DNA of 64,000 nucleotides from contig NZ_CP109137.1 in assembly GCF_035918095.1 (NCBI RefSeq), positions 7,318,001 to 7,382,000 on the forward strand, given 5' to 3'. The translations under genes and the position numbers were made by a program. This stretch comes from Streptomyces sp. NBC_01750. GTDB lineage: Bacteria > Actinomycetota > Actinomycetes > Streptomycetales > Streptomycetaceae. Under the pieces are notes generated by a model. That model was given only the letters and a program-made list of their open reading frames with translations. It was not told the DNA's origin and searched no databases. This document shows positions 33,561 through 42,861 of this stretch, piece by piece. The stretch's first letter is position 1, and the number at the start of each line of letters is the position of its first letter.

Positions 33561-35122
33561 AGCGACTAACGATTCTGCTGCTGGCGGCCACGCTCGCGGG
33601 CAGCACACTCGCCGCCGTGCCCGTGCCCGTGCCCGCGGCCGCGAATCCCGCGGCCCCCGCGGCGGCGCCCGTTCGGTACGAGGCCGAGGACGCCGCCATC
33701 AGCCTCGGTGCCGTCGAGAGCAACCACGCCGGATTCACCGGCTCCGGATTTGTCAACTATGAGCATGCGGCCGGCTCGCAGGTCGAATTCACGGTGGACT
33801 CCGCACAGAGCGGAAATGCCACGCTGGGCCTGAGATTCGCCAACGGGACATCCGCCGACCGGCCGCTCGACATCACTGTCAACGGCCAACTGATCGCCGA
33901 TGACCTCGCTTTTCCCGCCACCGGCAGCTGGACGGGCTGGCGGACCAAGAACCTCACGGCCGAGCTGAGGGCGGGGACCAACACCGTACGAGCATCCTCC
34001 GCCACCGCGTCCGGCGGCCCGAATCTCGACTCGCTCACCGTTGGCGACGACGGCTCCGCCGTCACGGACTGGTCGGTCGCGATGGTCGAGTCCACGATGG
34101 CGCGCTACTCCCCGAGCGCCGTCGGAGGCTGGTCCTACCCGGTCGGCCTGTATCTCTACGGCCAGTACCTCGTCTATCAGCGCACCCAGGACGCCCGCTA
34201 TCTCAACTACATCAAGAGTTATGTCGACCGCTTCGTCGACGGCAGCGGAAATATCGGACAGAGCTTCAACAACCTCGACAGCATGCAGGCCGGCAGGCTG
34301 CTGAACATCCTCCACCACGAAACGGGCCAGGCGCGCTACGAAAAAGCGGCACAGAAGATCCGGAACCGCCTGAACAGCTATCCGCGCACCGCGGACGGAG
34401 GATTCTGGCATTCGACTTCGGACTCCCGGCGCAGCCAACTGTGGGCCGACGGCGTCTACATGGTGAATCCGTTTCTCGTCGAGTACGGAAAGGAATTCGG
34501 CGACTCGACGTACACGGACAACGAGGCGACCAGGCAACTCGCCGTCTACGGCGGACGTCTGCAGGTGGCGAACGGACTGCTGAAGCACGCCTTCGACGAG
34601 TCGCGCGACGCGGGCTGGTCCGATCCGAAGACCGGTCTCGCGCCCGAGCACTGGTGCCGTGCGATCGGCTGGTACTCCATGGCGATCGTCAATGTCCTGG
34701 ACGCCGTACCGGCCGGCCATCCGCGCCGCGCCGAACTCCTACGCCTGCTGCAGAAGCTCGCTGCCGGTCTCGAGAAATACCAGGACCCGGCCACCGGCCG
34801 CTGGTTCCAGGTCGTCGACAAGGGCTCGCACAGCGACAACTGGACCGAGACCTCCTGTTCCAGCATGTTCACCTTTGCCCTTTCCCGCTCCGCGCAGCAG
34901 GGATATATCGACGCGCACTACGCGCAGGTGGCGCGGCGCGGCTATGAGGGCGTGCTGGCGAAGGTCGAACTCGGCGGCGACGGCCGCACCAATCTCACCG
35001 ACATTTCCATCGGGACGAATGTCGGGAACTACAGCTACTACATCAAGCGCGACCGCAAGACCAATGACTTCCACGGTCTCGGCGCCTTTCTCATCATGAA
35101 CGAACAACTCCGGGCGAGGTGA
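33557..35122 (+). CDS. Secreted CBM35 + GH105-like unsaturated uronyl hydrolase
   Basis: 521 aa. Sec signal peptide (LTILLLAATLAGSTLAAVPVP), a CBM35-like module (about 36-158, RYEAEDAAISLGAVESNHAG to LDSLTV) and an (alpha/alpha)6-barrel of the GH88/GH105 type (about 165-520). The barrel has SFNNLDSMQAGRLLN, SQLWADGVYMVNPFLVEYGK (catalytic Asp region), LAPEHWCRAIGWYSMAIV and the C-terminal TNVGNYSYYIKRDRKTNDFH. Family members hydrate unsaturated rhamnogalacturonyl or related lyase products; this one is exported, unlike most. It couples by ATGA to pqqE and is the first of six secreted enzymes. Confidence 0.88.
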   Translation: MKRLTILLLAATLAGSTLAAVPVPVPAAANPAAPAAAPVRYEAEDAAISLGAVESNHAGFTGSGFVNYEHAAGSQVEFTVDSAQSGNATLGLRFANGTSADRPLDITVNGQLIADDLAFPATGSWTGWRTKNLTAELRAGTNTVRASSATASGGPNLDSLTVGDDGSAVTDWSVAMVESTMARYSPSAVGGWSYPVGLYLYGQYLVYQRTQDARYLNYIKSYVDRFVDGSGNIGQSFNNLDSMQAGRLLNILHHETGQARYEKAAQKIRNRLNSYPRTADGGFWHSTSDSRRSQLWADGVYMVNPFLVEYGKEFGDSTYTDNEATRQLAVYGGRLQVANGLLKHAFDESRDAGWSDPKTGLAPEHWCRAIGWYSMAIVNVLDAVPAGHPRRAELLRLLQKLAAGLEKYQDPATGRWFQVVDKGSHSDNWTETSCSSMFTFALSRSAQQGYIDAHYAQVARRGYEGVLAKVELGGDGRTNLTDISIGTNVGNYSYYIKRDRKTNDFHGLGAFLIMNEQLRAR

Positions 35123-35127
35123 GGGAA

Positions 35128-35904
35128 ATGACCGCATCCCGAAGAGCGGTACTGGGCGCGGCACTCGGCGCTGCCGCGGCCGCGGGACTGCCCGCGACAG
35201 AGGCGAGCGCCGCAAGCTGGCAGCTGCGCTGGTCGCCTTCCGCGAGCAGCGACAAGCTCAAGGCCTTCGAGACGATCGAGGACGACCGGGCGGACTCCCA
35301 TCCGGCCGGCGCGCCGCACATCTTCGCCGAGGGCGACAACTTCCGGTTCAACATGCACACGGTGGACCGGGACACCAGCACCGACCGGCAGCGCCACGAG
35401 GTGACCGGCCTCCGCAACGGCAGCTCCTTCCTCCAGTGGAAGTCCGGCCAGACCTGGCGGGTCACGTACTCGATGTACATCCCGGGCACGCTGAGGGCGA
35501 CCACCAGCTTTACGCACATCATGCAGATGAAGCAGCCCGGCACGGGCTCCTCGCCGATCGTGGTGCAGTCGCTGCGCCGCGTGAACGGTGTGCAGACCAT
35601 CGAGCTCAAGGTCATCGAGGGCGATGTCCTGGTCGGCCGTACGAACCTCGAGCCACTGCACAACAAGTGGACCGACGTCGACTTCCAGATCAAGATCGGC
35701 AACGGCTCGTCCGGCTCCGTCCGCTGGATCCTCAGGAGCGGCGGCGCCACGGTTATCGACAAGTCGACGTCCGGCGTCGACACCTTCCTGGCGGACCGGG
35801 TGCGCCCCAAGTGGGGCATCTACCGCTCCCTGGGCGACAGTTCGGGCTCACTGCAGAACTGCCACATGCTCCTCACCAATATGCGCGGCTACCAGCTCGT
35901 CTGA
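35128..35904 (+). CDS. Secreted polysaccharide-lyase-like protein (heparin lyase I / PL20-like fold)
   Basis: 258 aa. Tat-type signal (SRRAVLGAALGAAAAAGLPA). The mature domain is a jelly-roll: APHIFAEGDNFRFNMHTVDR, DRQRHEVTGLRNGSSFLQWK, WRVTYSMYIPGTLRATTSFT, MKQPGTGSSPIVVQSL, PLHNKWTDVDFQIKIGNGSS and VRPKWGIYRSLGDSSG. This line-up (R/E/H in one strand, K/Y near the end) resembles secreted heparin lyase I-like or glucuronan-lyase-like proteins, but exact specificity is unclear. ATG 35128 has GAGG 8 nt upstream; a GTG at 35119 overlapping the previous stop is also possible. Within the PQQ-hydrolase operon. Confidence 0.7.
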   Translation: MTASRRAVLGAALGAAAAAGLPATEASAASWQLRWSPSASSDKLKAFETIEDDRADSHPAGAPHIFAEGDNFRFNMHTVDRDTSTDRQRHEVTGLRNGSSFLQWKSGQTWRVTYSMYIPGTLRATTSFTHIMQMKQPGTGSSPIVVQSLRRVNGVQTIELKVIEGDVLVGRTNLEPLHNKWTDVDFQIKIGNGSSGSVRWILRSGGATVIDKSTSGVDTFLADRVRPKWGIYRSLGDSSGSLQNCHMLLTNMRGYQLV

Positions 35905-35915
35905 GGAGGACGACC

Positions 35916-37856
35916 ATGAAGAGCTTACGGAGAACCGCCGCCACCGCCTTACTGGGCTTCGCGGTCGCCCTGGGTATCGCCCAGCCACCGGCGGGAGCCC
36001 AACCCGAAACGCCGCAGCCCGCGGTCGCGGCGGCACCCGCACCCGCCGCGGCCGAGTTCGACGTCCGTGACTACGGCGCGGTCGGCAACGGCTCCACCAA
36101 CGACACGTCGGCCATCAACAAGGCCATCACCGCCGCCAACACGGCAGGTGGCGGAGTCGTCCGATTCCCCCCGGGGACGTACGAGTCGAAGAACACCATC
36201 AGGATGAAGAGCAATGTCACCCTGCAGCTGGACGCCGGGTCGACGATCAGCGGCAACGCCGCCGACACCTATGACCCGCCCGAGTCCAACCAGTGGGACG
36301 ACTACCAGGACTACGGCCACAGCCACTTCCACAACGCCATGATCTACGGCGACAACCTCACCAACATCGGCTTCACCGGCTCCGGCGTCATCGACGGCGA
36401 CGGCGCGCTGATCACCGGCAACCCGAAGTCCGGCGAAGCCGACAAGATCATCTCGCTGACCCGTTGCAAGAACCTCACCCTCAGCGGGATCACGCTGCGC
36501 GAAGGCGGCCACTTCGCGGCGCTCCTCAACCACTGCGACAACGTCGTCTCCGACCGCCTCACCATCGACACGGCGATGGACCGCGACGGCTGGAACGTCA
36601 TCTCCACCACCAACGTCGAGATCACCAATGCCCAAATCGAGGCCAACGACGACGCGCTCGCCTTCAAGAGCGACTACGCGCTCGGCGCCAAGCTCAACAA
36701 CGGGCATGTCACCGTCACCGACTCCTATCTTTCCGCCGGCTGCTGCAACGCGCTGATGTTCGGCTCCGAGACCTGCGGCGACTTCACCGACTACAACTTC
36801 GAGCGGATCACCATCAAGGGGTCCGACAAGTCCGGCCTCGGCCTGGTCTCCATGGACGGCGCGAAGATATCCGACGTCCACTACAAGGACATCACCATGA
36901 CCGATGTCCGCTCGCCGATCCTGCAGAAGGTCGGTACGAGAAGACGGTGCGGGAACAACCCCGGCGTCGGCTCCATCAGCAACGTCACGTACACGAACAT
37001 CAGGGCGACAGGCACCACGCCGTCCTTCTCGCCGACCCTGTGGGGCGAGTCCGGCAGCGGCCGTATCCACGACATCACCTTCAGCGACGTCGACATCACC
37101 GTGCCCGGCGGCAGCGGCACCATGTCCGCCGAGCCGCCGAGCAACGACCCGAAGGACTACAACCCCAAGGCCATCGGTACCCGCCCGGCCTACGGCTGGT
37201 ACATCCGTAACGCCGACAACATCCGCTTCACCGACAGCGAGGTGCGGTTCGCCTCCAACGACGGCCGTCCCGCCGTCATCGCCAACAGCAGCACCGGCAT
37301 CCGCTTCGACCGCTTCACCGCCCAGCGCGGCAGCAGCAGCCCATCCGACCTGCTGTTCCAGACGGTCAACGGCTACTGCGTCGTGGGCGGCGCCAACACC
37401 GGCGGCGGTGCGCTGCGCGTGAGCCAGACCGGCTCCAGCCAGAACTGCGACGGCGGCGGCCCCGCGCCCACCGCCCGCTACGAGGCCGAGAACGCCACGT
37501 ACTCCGCGGGGTCGAGTGTCGACTCCGACCACACCGGCTACAGCGGCACAGGCTTCGTCAACACACCCAACGCGGCAGGCCCATATGTGGAGTGGACGGT
37601 GAACGCCACCACGGCGGGCACCACCGATCTCGCCCTCGCCTACGCCAACGGCACCACCACCGCCCGCCCGATGGACATCTCCGTCAACGGCGTCACCGTC
37701 GCGGCCGCATCGCCCTTCTCAGGCACCGGCGCCTGGACCACCTGGCGCACTCTCACCCTGCCCGTCGCGCTCAAGGCGGGCACCAACACCGTCCGCGCCA
37801 CCGCCACCAGCGCCAACGGCGCACCCAACATCGACTATCTGGACGGCCCGGCATGA
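35916..37856 (+). CDS. Secreted GH28-like beta-helix pectinase with C-terminal CBM35
   Basis: 646 aa. Signal peptide (TALLGFAVALGIAQPPAGA), then a right-handed beta-helix (about 48-510): EFDVRDYGAVGNGSTNDTSA, AGSTISGNAADTY, GSGVIDGDGALI, the catalytic region EANDDALAFKSDYALG (adjacent Asp pair), CCNALMFGSETCGDF and ISDVHYKDITM. These match GH28 polygalacturonase/rhamnogalacturonase-type enzymes. The last ~125 residues are a CBM35-like module (RYEAENATYSAGSSVDSDHT to NIDYLDG). A strong GAGGAGG site precedes the ATG. The stop overlaps the next gene's start (ATGA). Confidence 0.88.
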   Translation: MKSLRRTAATALLGFAVALGIAQPPAGAQPETPQPAVAAAPAPAAAEFDVRDYGAVGNGSTNDTSAINKAITAANTAGGGVVRFPPGTYESKNTIRMKSNVTLQLDAGSTISGNAADTYDPPESNQWDDYQDYGHSHFHNAMIYGDNLTNIGFTGSGVIDGDGALITGNPKSGEADKIISLTRCKNLTLSGITLREGGHFAALLNHCDNVVSDRLTIDTAMDRDGWNVISTTNVEITNAQIEANDDALAFKSDYALGAKLNNGHVTVTDSYLSAGCCNALMFGSETCGDFTDYNFERITIKGSDKSGLGLVSMDGAKISDVHYKDITMTDVRSPILQKVGTRRRCGNNPGVGSISNVTYTNIRATGTTPSFSPTLWGESGSGRIHDITFSDVDITVPGGSGTMSAEPPSNDPKDYNPKAIGTRPAYGWYIRNADNIRFTDSEVRFASNDGRPAVIANSSTGIRFDRFTAQRGSSSPSDLLFQTVNGYCVVGGANTGGGALRVSQTGSSQNCDGGGPAPTARYEAENATYSAGSSVDSDHTGYSGTGFVNTPNAAGPYVEWTVNATTAGTTDLALAYANGTTTARPMDISVNGVTVAAASPFSGTGAWTTWRTLTLPVALKAGTNTVRATATSANGAPNIDYLDGPA

Positions 37857-40030
37857 CCGGACGCCTCTGGGCGCGGCTGGTGCTGGTGGGCGCGCTGCTG
37901 CTCGGCGCGCTCACCCTGCCGGGACCCGCCAGCGCCGATCTCCAACACCCGCGCCAGGACTTCCTGCGCTCTTCCGTCGGCGGACTCTTCCTGCACTGGG
38001 GCCAGCGGACCGCCCCGTCACACAACAGCTGCAGCCAGTGGGAGACCGATGTCACGGGCGGCGGCTGGACACCTGACTACTGGGTCCAGGAAGCGCAGAA
38101 GCTGCACACCCAGTATCTGGTGCTCGCCACCTTCCACAGCCGCCTCGGCTACGCCCGCCCCTGGCCGTCCAAGATCCCCGGAAGCTGCAGCACCAAGCGG
38201 GATTTCCTCGGCGAGCTGATCACCGCTGCCAAGGCCAAGGGCCTCAAGACGATCCTGTACATGACCGACGACCCGCAGTGGCACAACGAGGGCGGCCATG
38301 AGTGGCTCGACTCGGCGGCGTACTCGAAATACAAGGGCAAGTCCGTCGATCTGACCGGCCGGGACGGCTTCGGGGAGTTCAGCTACGACAACTTCTTCGA
38401 GGTCATGGACCGCTATCCCGAGCTCGGCGGCTTCTGGATCGACAACGACAACGCGTACTGGGAGAGCCACAACCTCTACGCGCAGGTGTACCAGAAACGC
38501 CCGGGCTACACGATCAGCAACAACAACGAAGACACGACGATCATGGACATGATCAGCAATGAGCAGAAGACCGGGATGAGCCCGTCCTACGACTACCCGC
38601 AGGCCGTCTACACCGCGGCGCCACGGCTCACCGAGGCCGACTTCAAGCTCCCCTCCACCGGCTCCTGGTGGTACACCGGCTCCGATCCGGCGGTCGACCG
38701 CAAACTCACTCTCGGCCGGCTCATCACCAACGCCGGATCGTCGGTGAAGGCGCTGATGGCCGAGACCGCCATGGTCAACGGCAAACTCCCCGCCAACCAG
38801 GTCGCGTTCAACACCTTCGCCAAGGGCTATCTCGACGCCATCGGTGAATCGGTGCACGGCACCGAGGGCGGCGGGTACATGTACGGCGGCCTCGCGCCCG
38901 GGTTCTGGAACGACGGCGCGCACGGCGTCACCACCGTCAGCAGGACCGACCCCGACAGGCATTACATCCATGTCCTGACCCCGCCGACCTCCTCGACCCT
39001 GCGGCTGCGGGACAACGGCTACCGGGTGACCGGGGTGACCAACCTCCGTACCGGCGCGCCCATCGCGTACAGCCAGAGCGGCGGCACGCTCAGCCTCACC
39101 GGGCTCGGCGGCTGGGACGCGTACGACACCGTCCTCAAGGTCACCACCGGCGGCCGCGAAGGGATCATCCCCGCCTCCTCGTACACGATGAGCGCGGGCG
39201 CATCGGTGAGTGGGCACGGCGCCGCAGCCGCGGCGGACGGCGACTACCGCACCTACTGGGACAGCGACAAGACCACCCCCGTCTCGCTGAGCTTCGACCT
39301 CGGCGCGGCGAAGCGGGTGCAGTACCTCGGCGTCAACCAGCGTGAGGACTCGGTGAGTTACGTACGCTCCAGCACCGAACAGTCCGCGCGGATCAGGGAC
39401 TACCGGGTGTATGTCAGCAGCGACCGCACCAACTGGGGGAGCCCGGTGAAGACCGGAACCCTGCCCAGCCGGCGCGGCGTCGCCGTCATCGACATTCCCG
39501 CGACATCCACCCGCCATGTCCGGCTCGAAGTCGTCAACACCCATGCGGCATCGAGCGATTCGGCTCGCTTCAAGCGGCTGCGGATCGACGAGGCATGGAT
39601 CGGAAGTACTTACGCCGCCGGTGGCGGCACCACTCCGACCCCGAACCGCTACGAGGCCGAGGACGCGACCCGCTCCGCGGGCTCGACGGTCGACTCGGAT
39701 CACACCGGCTACACCGGAACCGGCTTCGTCAACACACCCAACGCGGTCGGCGCCTTTGTGGAGTGGACGGTCGAATCGGCGACGGCACACACCGCGTCGA
39801 TCGCGATCCGCCACGCCAACGGCTCCACCGCGGGACGCCCGATGGACGTCGCCGTGAACGGCACGGTCGTCTCCGCGAACCGGGCCTTCAACGGCACGGG
39901 CGCCTGGACCACCTGGGCCGATTCGACCCTCACCGTCCCGCTGACCGCCGGAGCCAACTCCGTACGCGTCACCGCCACCACCGCGAACGGCGCACCCAAC
40001 CTCGACCACCTCGATGTGGAGGCGCCATGA
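37853..40030 (+). CDS. Secreted GH29-like alpha-L-fucosidase with F5/8C and CBM35 modules
   Basis: 725 aa. Signal peptide (LVLVGALLLGALTLPGPASA), then a GH29-like TIM barrel (about 40-385): SVGGLFLHWGQRTAPSHNSC, EAQKLHTQYLVLATFHSRLG, KAKGLKTILYMTDDPQWHNE and YPELGGFWIDNDNAYWES (nucleophile Asp region). A discoidin/CBM32-like domain follows (about 440-580, ADGDYRTYWDSDKTTPVSLS, HVRLEVVNTH), then CBM35 (about 600-723). Expected to release L-fucose or a related 6-deoxy sugar from polysaccharide; the barrel is divergent, so specificity is uncertain. Coupled by ATGA on both sides. Confidence 0.85.
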   Translation: MTGRLWARLVLVGALLLGALTLPGPASADLQHPRQDFLRSSVGGLFLHWGQRTAPSHNSCSQWETDVTGGGWTPDYWVQEAQKLHTQYLVLATFHSRLGYARPWPSKIPGSCSTKRDFLGELITAAKAKGLKTILYMTDDPQWHNEGGHEWLDSAAYSKYKGKSVDLTGRDGFGEFSYDNFFEVMDRYPELGGFWIDNDNAYWESHNLYAQVYQKRPGYTISNNNEDTTIMDMISNEQKTGMSPSYDYPQAVYTAAPRLTEADFKLPSTGSWWYTGSDPAVDRKLTLGRLITNAGSSVKALMAETAMVNGKLPANQVAFNTFAKGYLDAIGESVHGTEGGGYMYGGLAPGFWNDGAHGVTTVSRTDPDRHYIHVLTPPTSSTLRLRDNGYRVTGVTNLRTGAPIAYSQSGGTLSLTGLGGWDAYDTVLKVTTGGREGIIPASSYTMSAGASVSGHGAAAAADGDYRTYWDSDKTTPVSLSFDLGAAKRVQYLGVNQREDSVSYVRSSTEQSARIRDYRVYVSSDRTNWGSPVKTGTLPSRRGVAVIDIPATSTRHVRLEVVNTHAASSDSARFKRLRIDEAWIGSTYAAGGGTTPTPNRYEAEDATRSAGSTVDSDHTGYTGTGFVNTPNAVGAFVEWTVESATAHTASIAIRHANGSTAGRPMDVAVNGTVVSANRAFNGTGAWTTWADSTLTVPLTAGANSVRVTATTANGAPNLDHLDVEAP

Positions 40031-41754
40031 GTCGTCCGAGAACCATCCTCCTCGCGGCGCTCGCGCTGCTCCTCGCGGCGGCCGGACCGACCGCGGTCCC
40101 GTCACCCGCCGCCGCATCCGACAACGGTCTCTCCCTGCGGCCCGCCATGGGCTGGTCCAGCTGGAGCTTCGTACGCCGTCAGCCCACCGAGGCCAAACTG
40201 AAGGCCCAGGCCGACGCCCTGGTCAGCAGCGGTCTCCAGGACCACGGCTACGTCTACATCAACCTCGACGACTTCTACCAGAAGTGCGACGCAGGCGGCT
40301 TCACGGTCGACCAGTACGGGCGCTGGGCCGTCGACGAGGCGAAATTCCCCTCCGGCATCAAGGCCCTGGCCGACTTCATCCACTCCAAGGGGCTGAAGTT
40401 CGGCTTCTACGTCACCCCCGGCATCGCCAAGAACGCCGTCACCAGGAACACGCCGATCGAAGGGACCTCGTACCACGCCAAGGACATCGCCGACACGTCC
40501 AAGCAGGAGAAGAACTACAACTGCAAGAACATGTACTACATCGACTACAGCAAGCCAGGCTCCCAGGAATTCGTGAATTCATGGGCCCGCCAGTTCGCTT
40601 CCTGGGGAGTCGACTACCTCAAGATCGACGGCGTGGGCAGCCATGACATCCCCGACGTCCGCGCCTGGGACAAGGCATTGCGCGCCTCCGGCCGTTCCAT
40701 CAACTACGCCCTCTCCAACAACCTCGCCATCGCCGACGCACCCACCTGGCGACAGCTCGCCAACAGCTGGCGCACCCAGGGCGACGTCGAGTGCTACTGC
40801 GGTCCCGGGCCCAACGGCAGCGGCTTCCCGCTCACCACCTGGGACAAGGTGGCCACTCGCTTCAACTCCGCCGCGAGCTGGCAGCAGTACGCGGGACCCG
40901 GCGGCTGGAACGACCTCGACTCGCTGGAGATAGGCAACGGCGACCAGGTCGGGCTCAACGCGGACCAGCGGCGCTCGCAGATGACCCTGTGGGCGATGGC
41001 CGCGTCCCCGCTGCTGCTCGGAACCGACCTCACCGCGCTCACCGCCACCGACAAGGCGATGCTGACGAACGACCGGCTGATTGCGGTCGACCAGGACGGC
41101 GTCGCGGCCAGACGGATCGTCAACTCCGGTTCCCAGCAGGTCTGGAGCAAGCGGGAGGCAGTCGGCGACTACATCGTCGCCCTCTTCAACACCGGGACGT
41201 CGGGCAACCAGACCGTCAGCGTGAACTGGTCGCAGGTCGGCTTCCCCGGAGCCGCCGCCGTCACCGACCTCTGGTCGGGCGGGAGCGGCCCAGTGGTGAG
41301 CGGCTCCTACAGCGCGACGCTGCGGCCGGGGGAGACCCGGCTGATCCGGGCCACCCCGCAATCGAGCACCGCTGTGCGGTACGAGGCCGAGAACGCCTCG
41401 TACAGCGCGGGGTCGACCGTCGACAGCGATCACGGCGGCTTCAGCGGCAGCGGATTCGTGAACACGCCGAATGCGGCCGGGGCGTACGTGGAGTGGACGG
41501 TCGAATCGGCGACCGCCGAAGACACCTCGATCGCGATCAGGTACGCCAACGGCACCGCCGCGGGACGCCCGATGGACGTCGCCGTCAACGGCGCTGTCGT
41601 CTCGGCCGGCCGCGCCTTCAACGGCACCGGCTCCTGGACCACCTGGGCCGACGCCACCCTCACCGTCCCGCTCAAGGCGGGTTCGAACACCGTACGCGTC
41701 ACCGCCACGACGGCCAACGGCGCACCCAATCTCGACTACCTCGACAGGGGATGA
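40027..41754 (+). CDS. Secreted GH27 alpha-galactosidase with C-terminal CBM35
   Basis: 575 aa. Signal peptide (ILLAALALLLAAAGPTAVPS) and a GH27 catalytic barrel: RPAMGWSSWSFV, YVYINLDDFYQK, FGFYVTPGIAKN, DYLKIDGVGSHD (nucleophile Asp about 201) and GGWNDLDSLEIGNG (acid/base Asp about 297), then the antiparallel C-domain ending PGETRLIRATP. CBM35 at about 451-573. Family GH27 removes terminal alpha-galactosyl (or beta-L-arabinopyranosyl) residues. Coupled by ATGA to both neighbours. Confidence 0.92.
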   Translation: MSRPRTILLAALALLLAAAGPTAVPSPAAASDNGLSLRPAMGWSSWSFVRRQPTEAKLKAQADALVSSGLQDHGYVYINLDDFYQKCDAGGFTVDQYGRWAVDEAKFPSGIKALADFIHSKGLKFGFYVTPGIAKNAVTRNTPIEGTSYHAKDIADTSKQEKNYNCKNMYYIDYSKPGSQEFVNSWARQFASWGVDYLKIDGVGSHDIPDVRAWDKALRASGRSINYALSNNLAIADAPTWRQLANSWRTQGDVECYCGPGPNGSGFPLTTWDKVATRFNSAASWQQYAGPGGWNDLDSLEIGNGDQVGLNADQRRSQMTLWAMAASPLLLGTDLTALTATDKAMLTNDRLIAVDQDGVAARRIVNSGSQQVWSKREAVGDYIVALFNTGTSGNQTVSVNWSQVGFPGAAAVTDLWSGGSGPVVSGSYSATLRPGETRLIRATPQSSTAVRYEAENASYSAGSTVDSDHGGFSGSGFVNTPNAAGAYVEWTVESATAEDTSIAIRYANGTAAGRPMDVAVNGAVVSAGRAFNGTGSWTTWADATLTVPLKAGSNTVRVTATTANGAPNLDYLDRG

Positions 41755-42818
41755 CAACCGTGCGACCCCCCACCACACCGCTCCGTAAGTCCGCGCTCGG
41801 CGCGGGGCTCTTCGGGCTGCTCTGCTCACCGCTGCTCGCGGCCCTCCCGGCCGCCGGCGCGGCCCCGGAAGCGCCCGACGCGACAGCGGCCCCCAAGGCA
41901 CCGGGCGCGATGGCCGCGGCCCCGTACGAATACCTCGGCTGGGGCAGTCCCCAGAAGCCCACCGACGTCATGGCCGCCACCGGCGTGAAGTGGTTCACGC
42001 TCGCCTTCATCCTCTCCGACGGCGGCTGCAACCCGAAGTGGGACGGCAGCCGCGCCCTCAAGGGCGGCTCCGACGAGTCGGCCATCAAGTCCATCCGCGC
42101 CGCAGGCGGCGACATCGTCGTCTCCGTCGGCGGCTGGAGCGGCGCGAAGCTCGGCGAGAAGTGCTCCAGTGCCTCGGCGCTTGCCGGCGCCTACCAGAAG
42201 GTGATCGACGCCTACAAGCTCAAGGCCTTCGACATCGACATCGAGAACACCGAGTTCGGCAACGCGACCGTCCGGCAGCGGGTGGTCGACGCGCTGAAGA
42301 TCGTCGAGCAGAAGAACCCGGGCATCGTCACCTATATCACCATGGGCACCACCCCCAACGGCCCGGACGCCACCGGCAAGGACCTGATCAAGCGCGGGGC
42401 CAATGCGGGTCTGGCCGCCGACGCCTGGGTGGTCATGCCCTTCGACTTCGGCGGGCACAGCGGCACCATGGGCCAGGCTTCGGTCGGCGCCCTGGAAGGC
42501 CTCAAGAACTCGGTCAAGAGCGCCTACGGCTACGGCGACTCCGTCGCCAGCGCCTACGGCTACGGCGACTCCGTCGCTTACCAGCACATCGGCGTCTCGT
42601 CGATGAACGGCAGGACCGATGAGGCCGGCGAGACCGTCACCCAGGGCGACTTCAAGACGATCCTCAACTACGCCAAGCAGCACCACATCGCGCGTTATGC
42701 CTTCTGGTCGGTCAACCGCGACCGCAGCTGCGGCTCCGGCGGCGACGCGGACGCCTGCAGCGGCGTCTCCCAGTCCCCTTACGCCTACACCAAGATCGTG
42801 GCCCAGTACGGCGGCTGA
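41751..42818 (+). CDS. Secreted GH18 chitinase-like protein
   Basis: 355 aa. Signal peptide, then a GH18 TIM barrel: YEYLGWGSPQKPTDVMAATG, IVVSVGGWSGAKLGEKCSS (SxGG motif) and the catalytic DxDxE as FDIDIENTEFG (Glu about 164). It ends KQHHIARYAFWSVNRDR with a Cys pair. No carbohydrate-binding module is attached, unlike its neighbours. A 10-residue tandem duplication (SAYGYGDSVA twice) lies between barrel strands. Last enzyme of the PQQ-hydrolase operon; a single-domain form like this could act on chitin, peptidoglycan-like or other GlcNAc polymers. Confidence 0.9.
   Translation: MTTVRPPTTPLRKSALGAGLFGLLCSPLLAALPAAGAAPEAPDATAAPKAPGAMAAAPYEYLGWGSPQKPTDVMAATGVKWFTLAFILSDGGCNPKWDGSRALKGGSDESAIKSIRAAGGDIVVSVGGWSGAKLGEKCSSASALAGAYQKVIDAYKLKAFDIDIENTEFGNATVRQRVVDALKIVEQKNPGIVTYITMGTTPNGPDATGKDLIKRGANAGLAADAWVVMPFDFGGHSGTMGQASVGALEGLKNSVKSAYGYGDSVASAYGYGDSVAYQHIGVSSMNGRTDEAGETVTQGDFKTILNYAKQHHIARYAFWSVNRDRSCGSGGDADACSGVSQSPYAYTKIVAQYGG
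42519..42578 (+). repeat. 30-bp exact tandem duplication inside the GH18 gene
   Basis: Two consecutive 30-nt copies (42519-42548 and 42549-42578) differ only at the last base and encode SAYGYGDSVA twice. The insertion keeps the frame. Near-identity indicates a very recent slippage event (or an assembly artefact). Confidence 0.9.
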
Positions 42819-42861
42819 CCCCCGCACAACAGCACCCCCCCAACCCCCCACGGAGGAACAC

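Noticed and set aside
38018..40117. A 699-codon minus-strand frame opposite the GH29 gene
   Set aside because: Antisense of a gene with signal peptide, catalytic barrel and CBM modules; no ribosome site or known domain.
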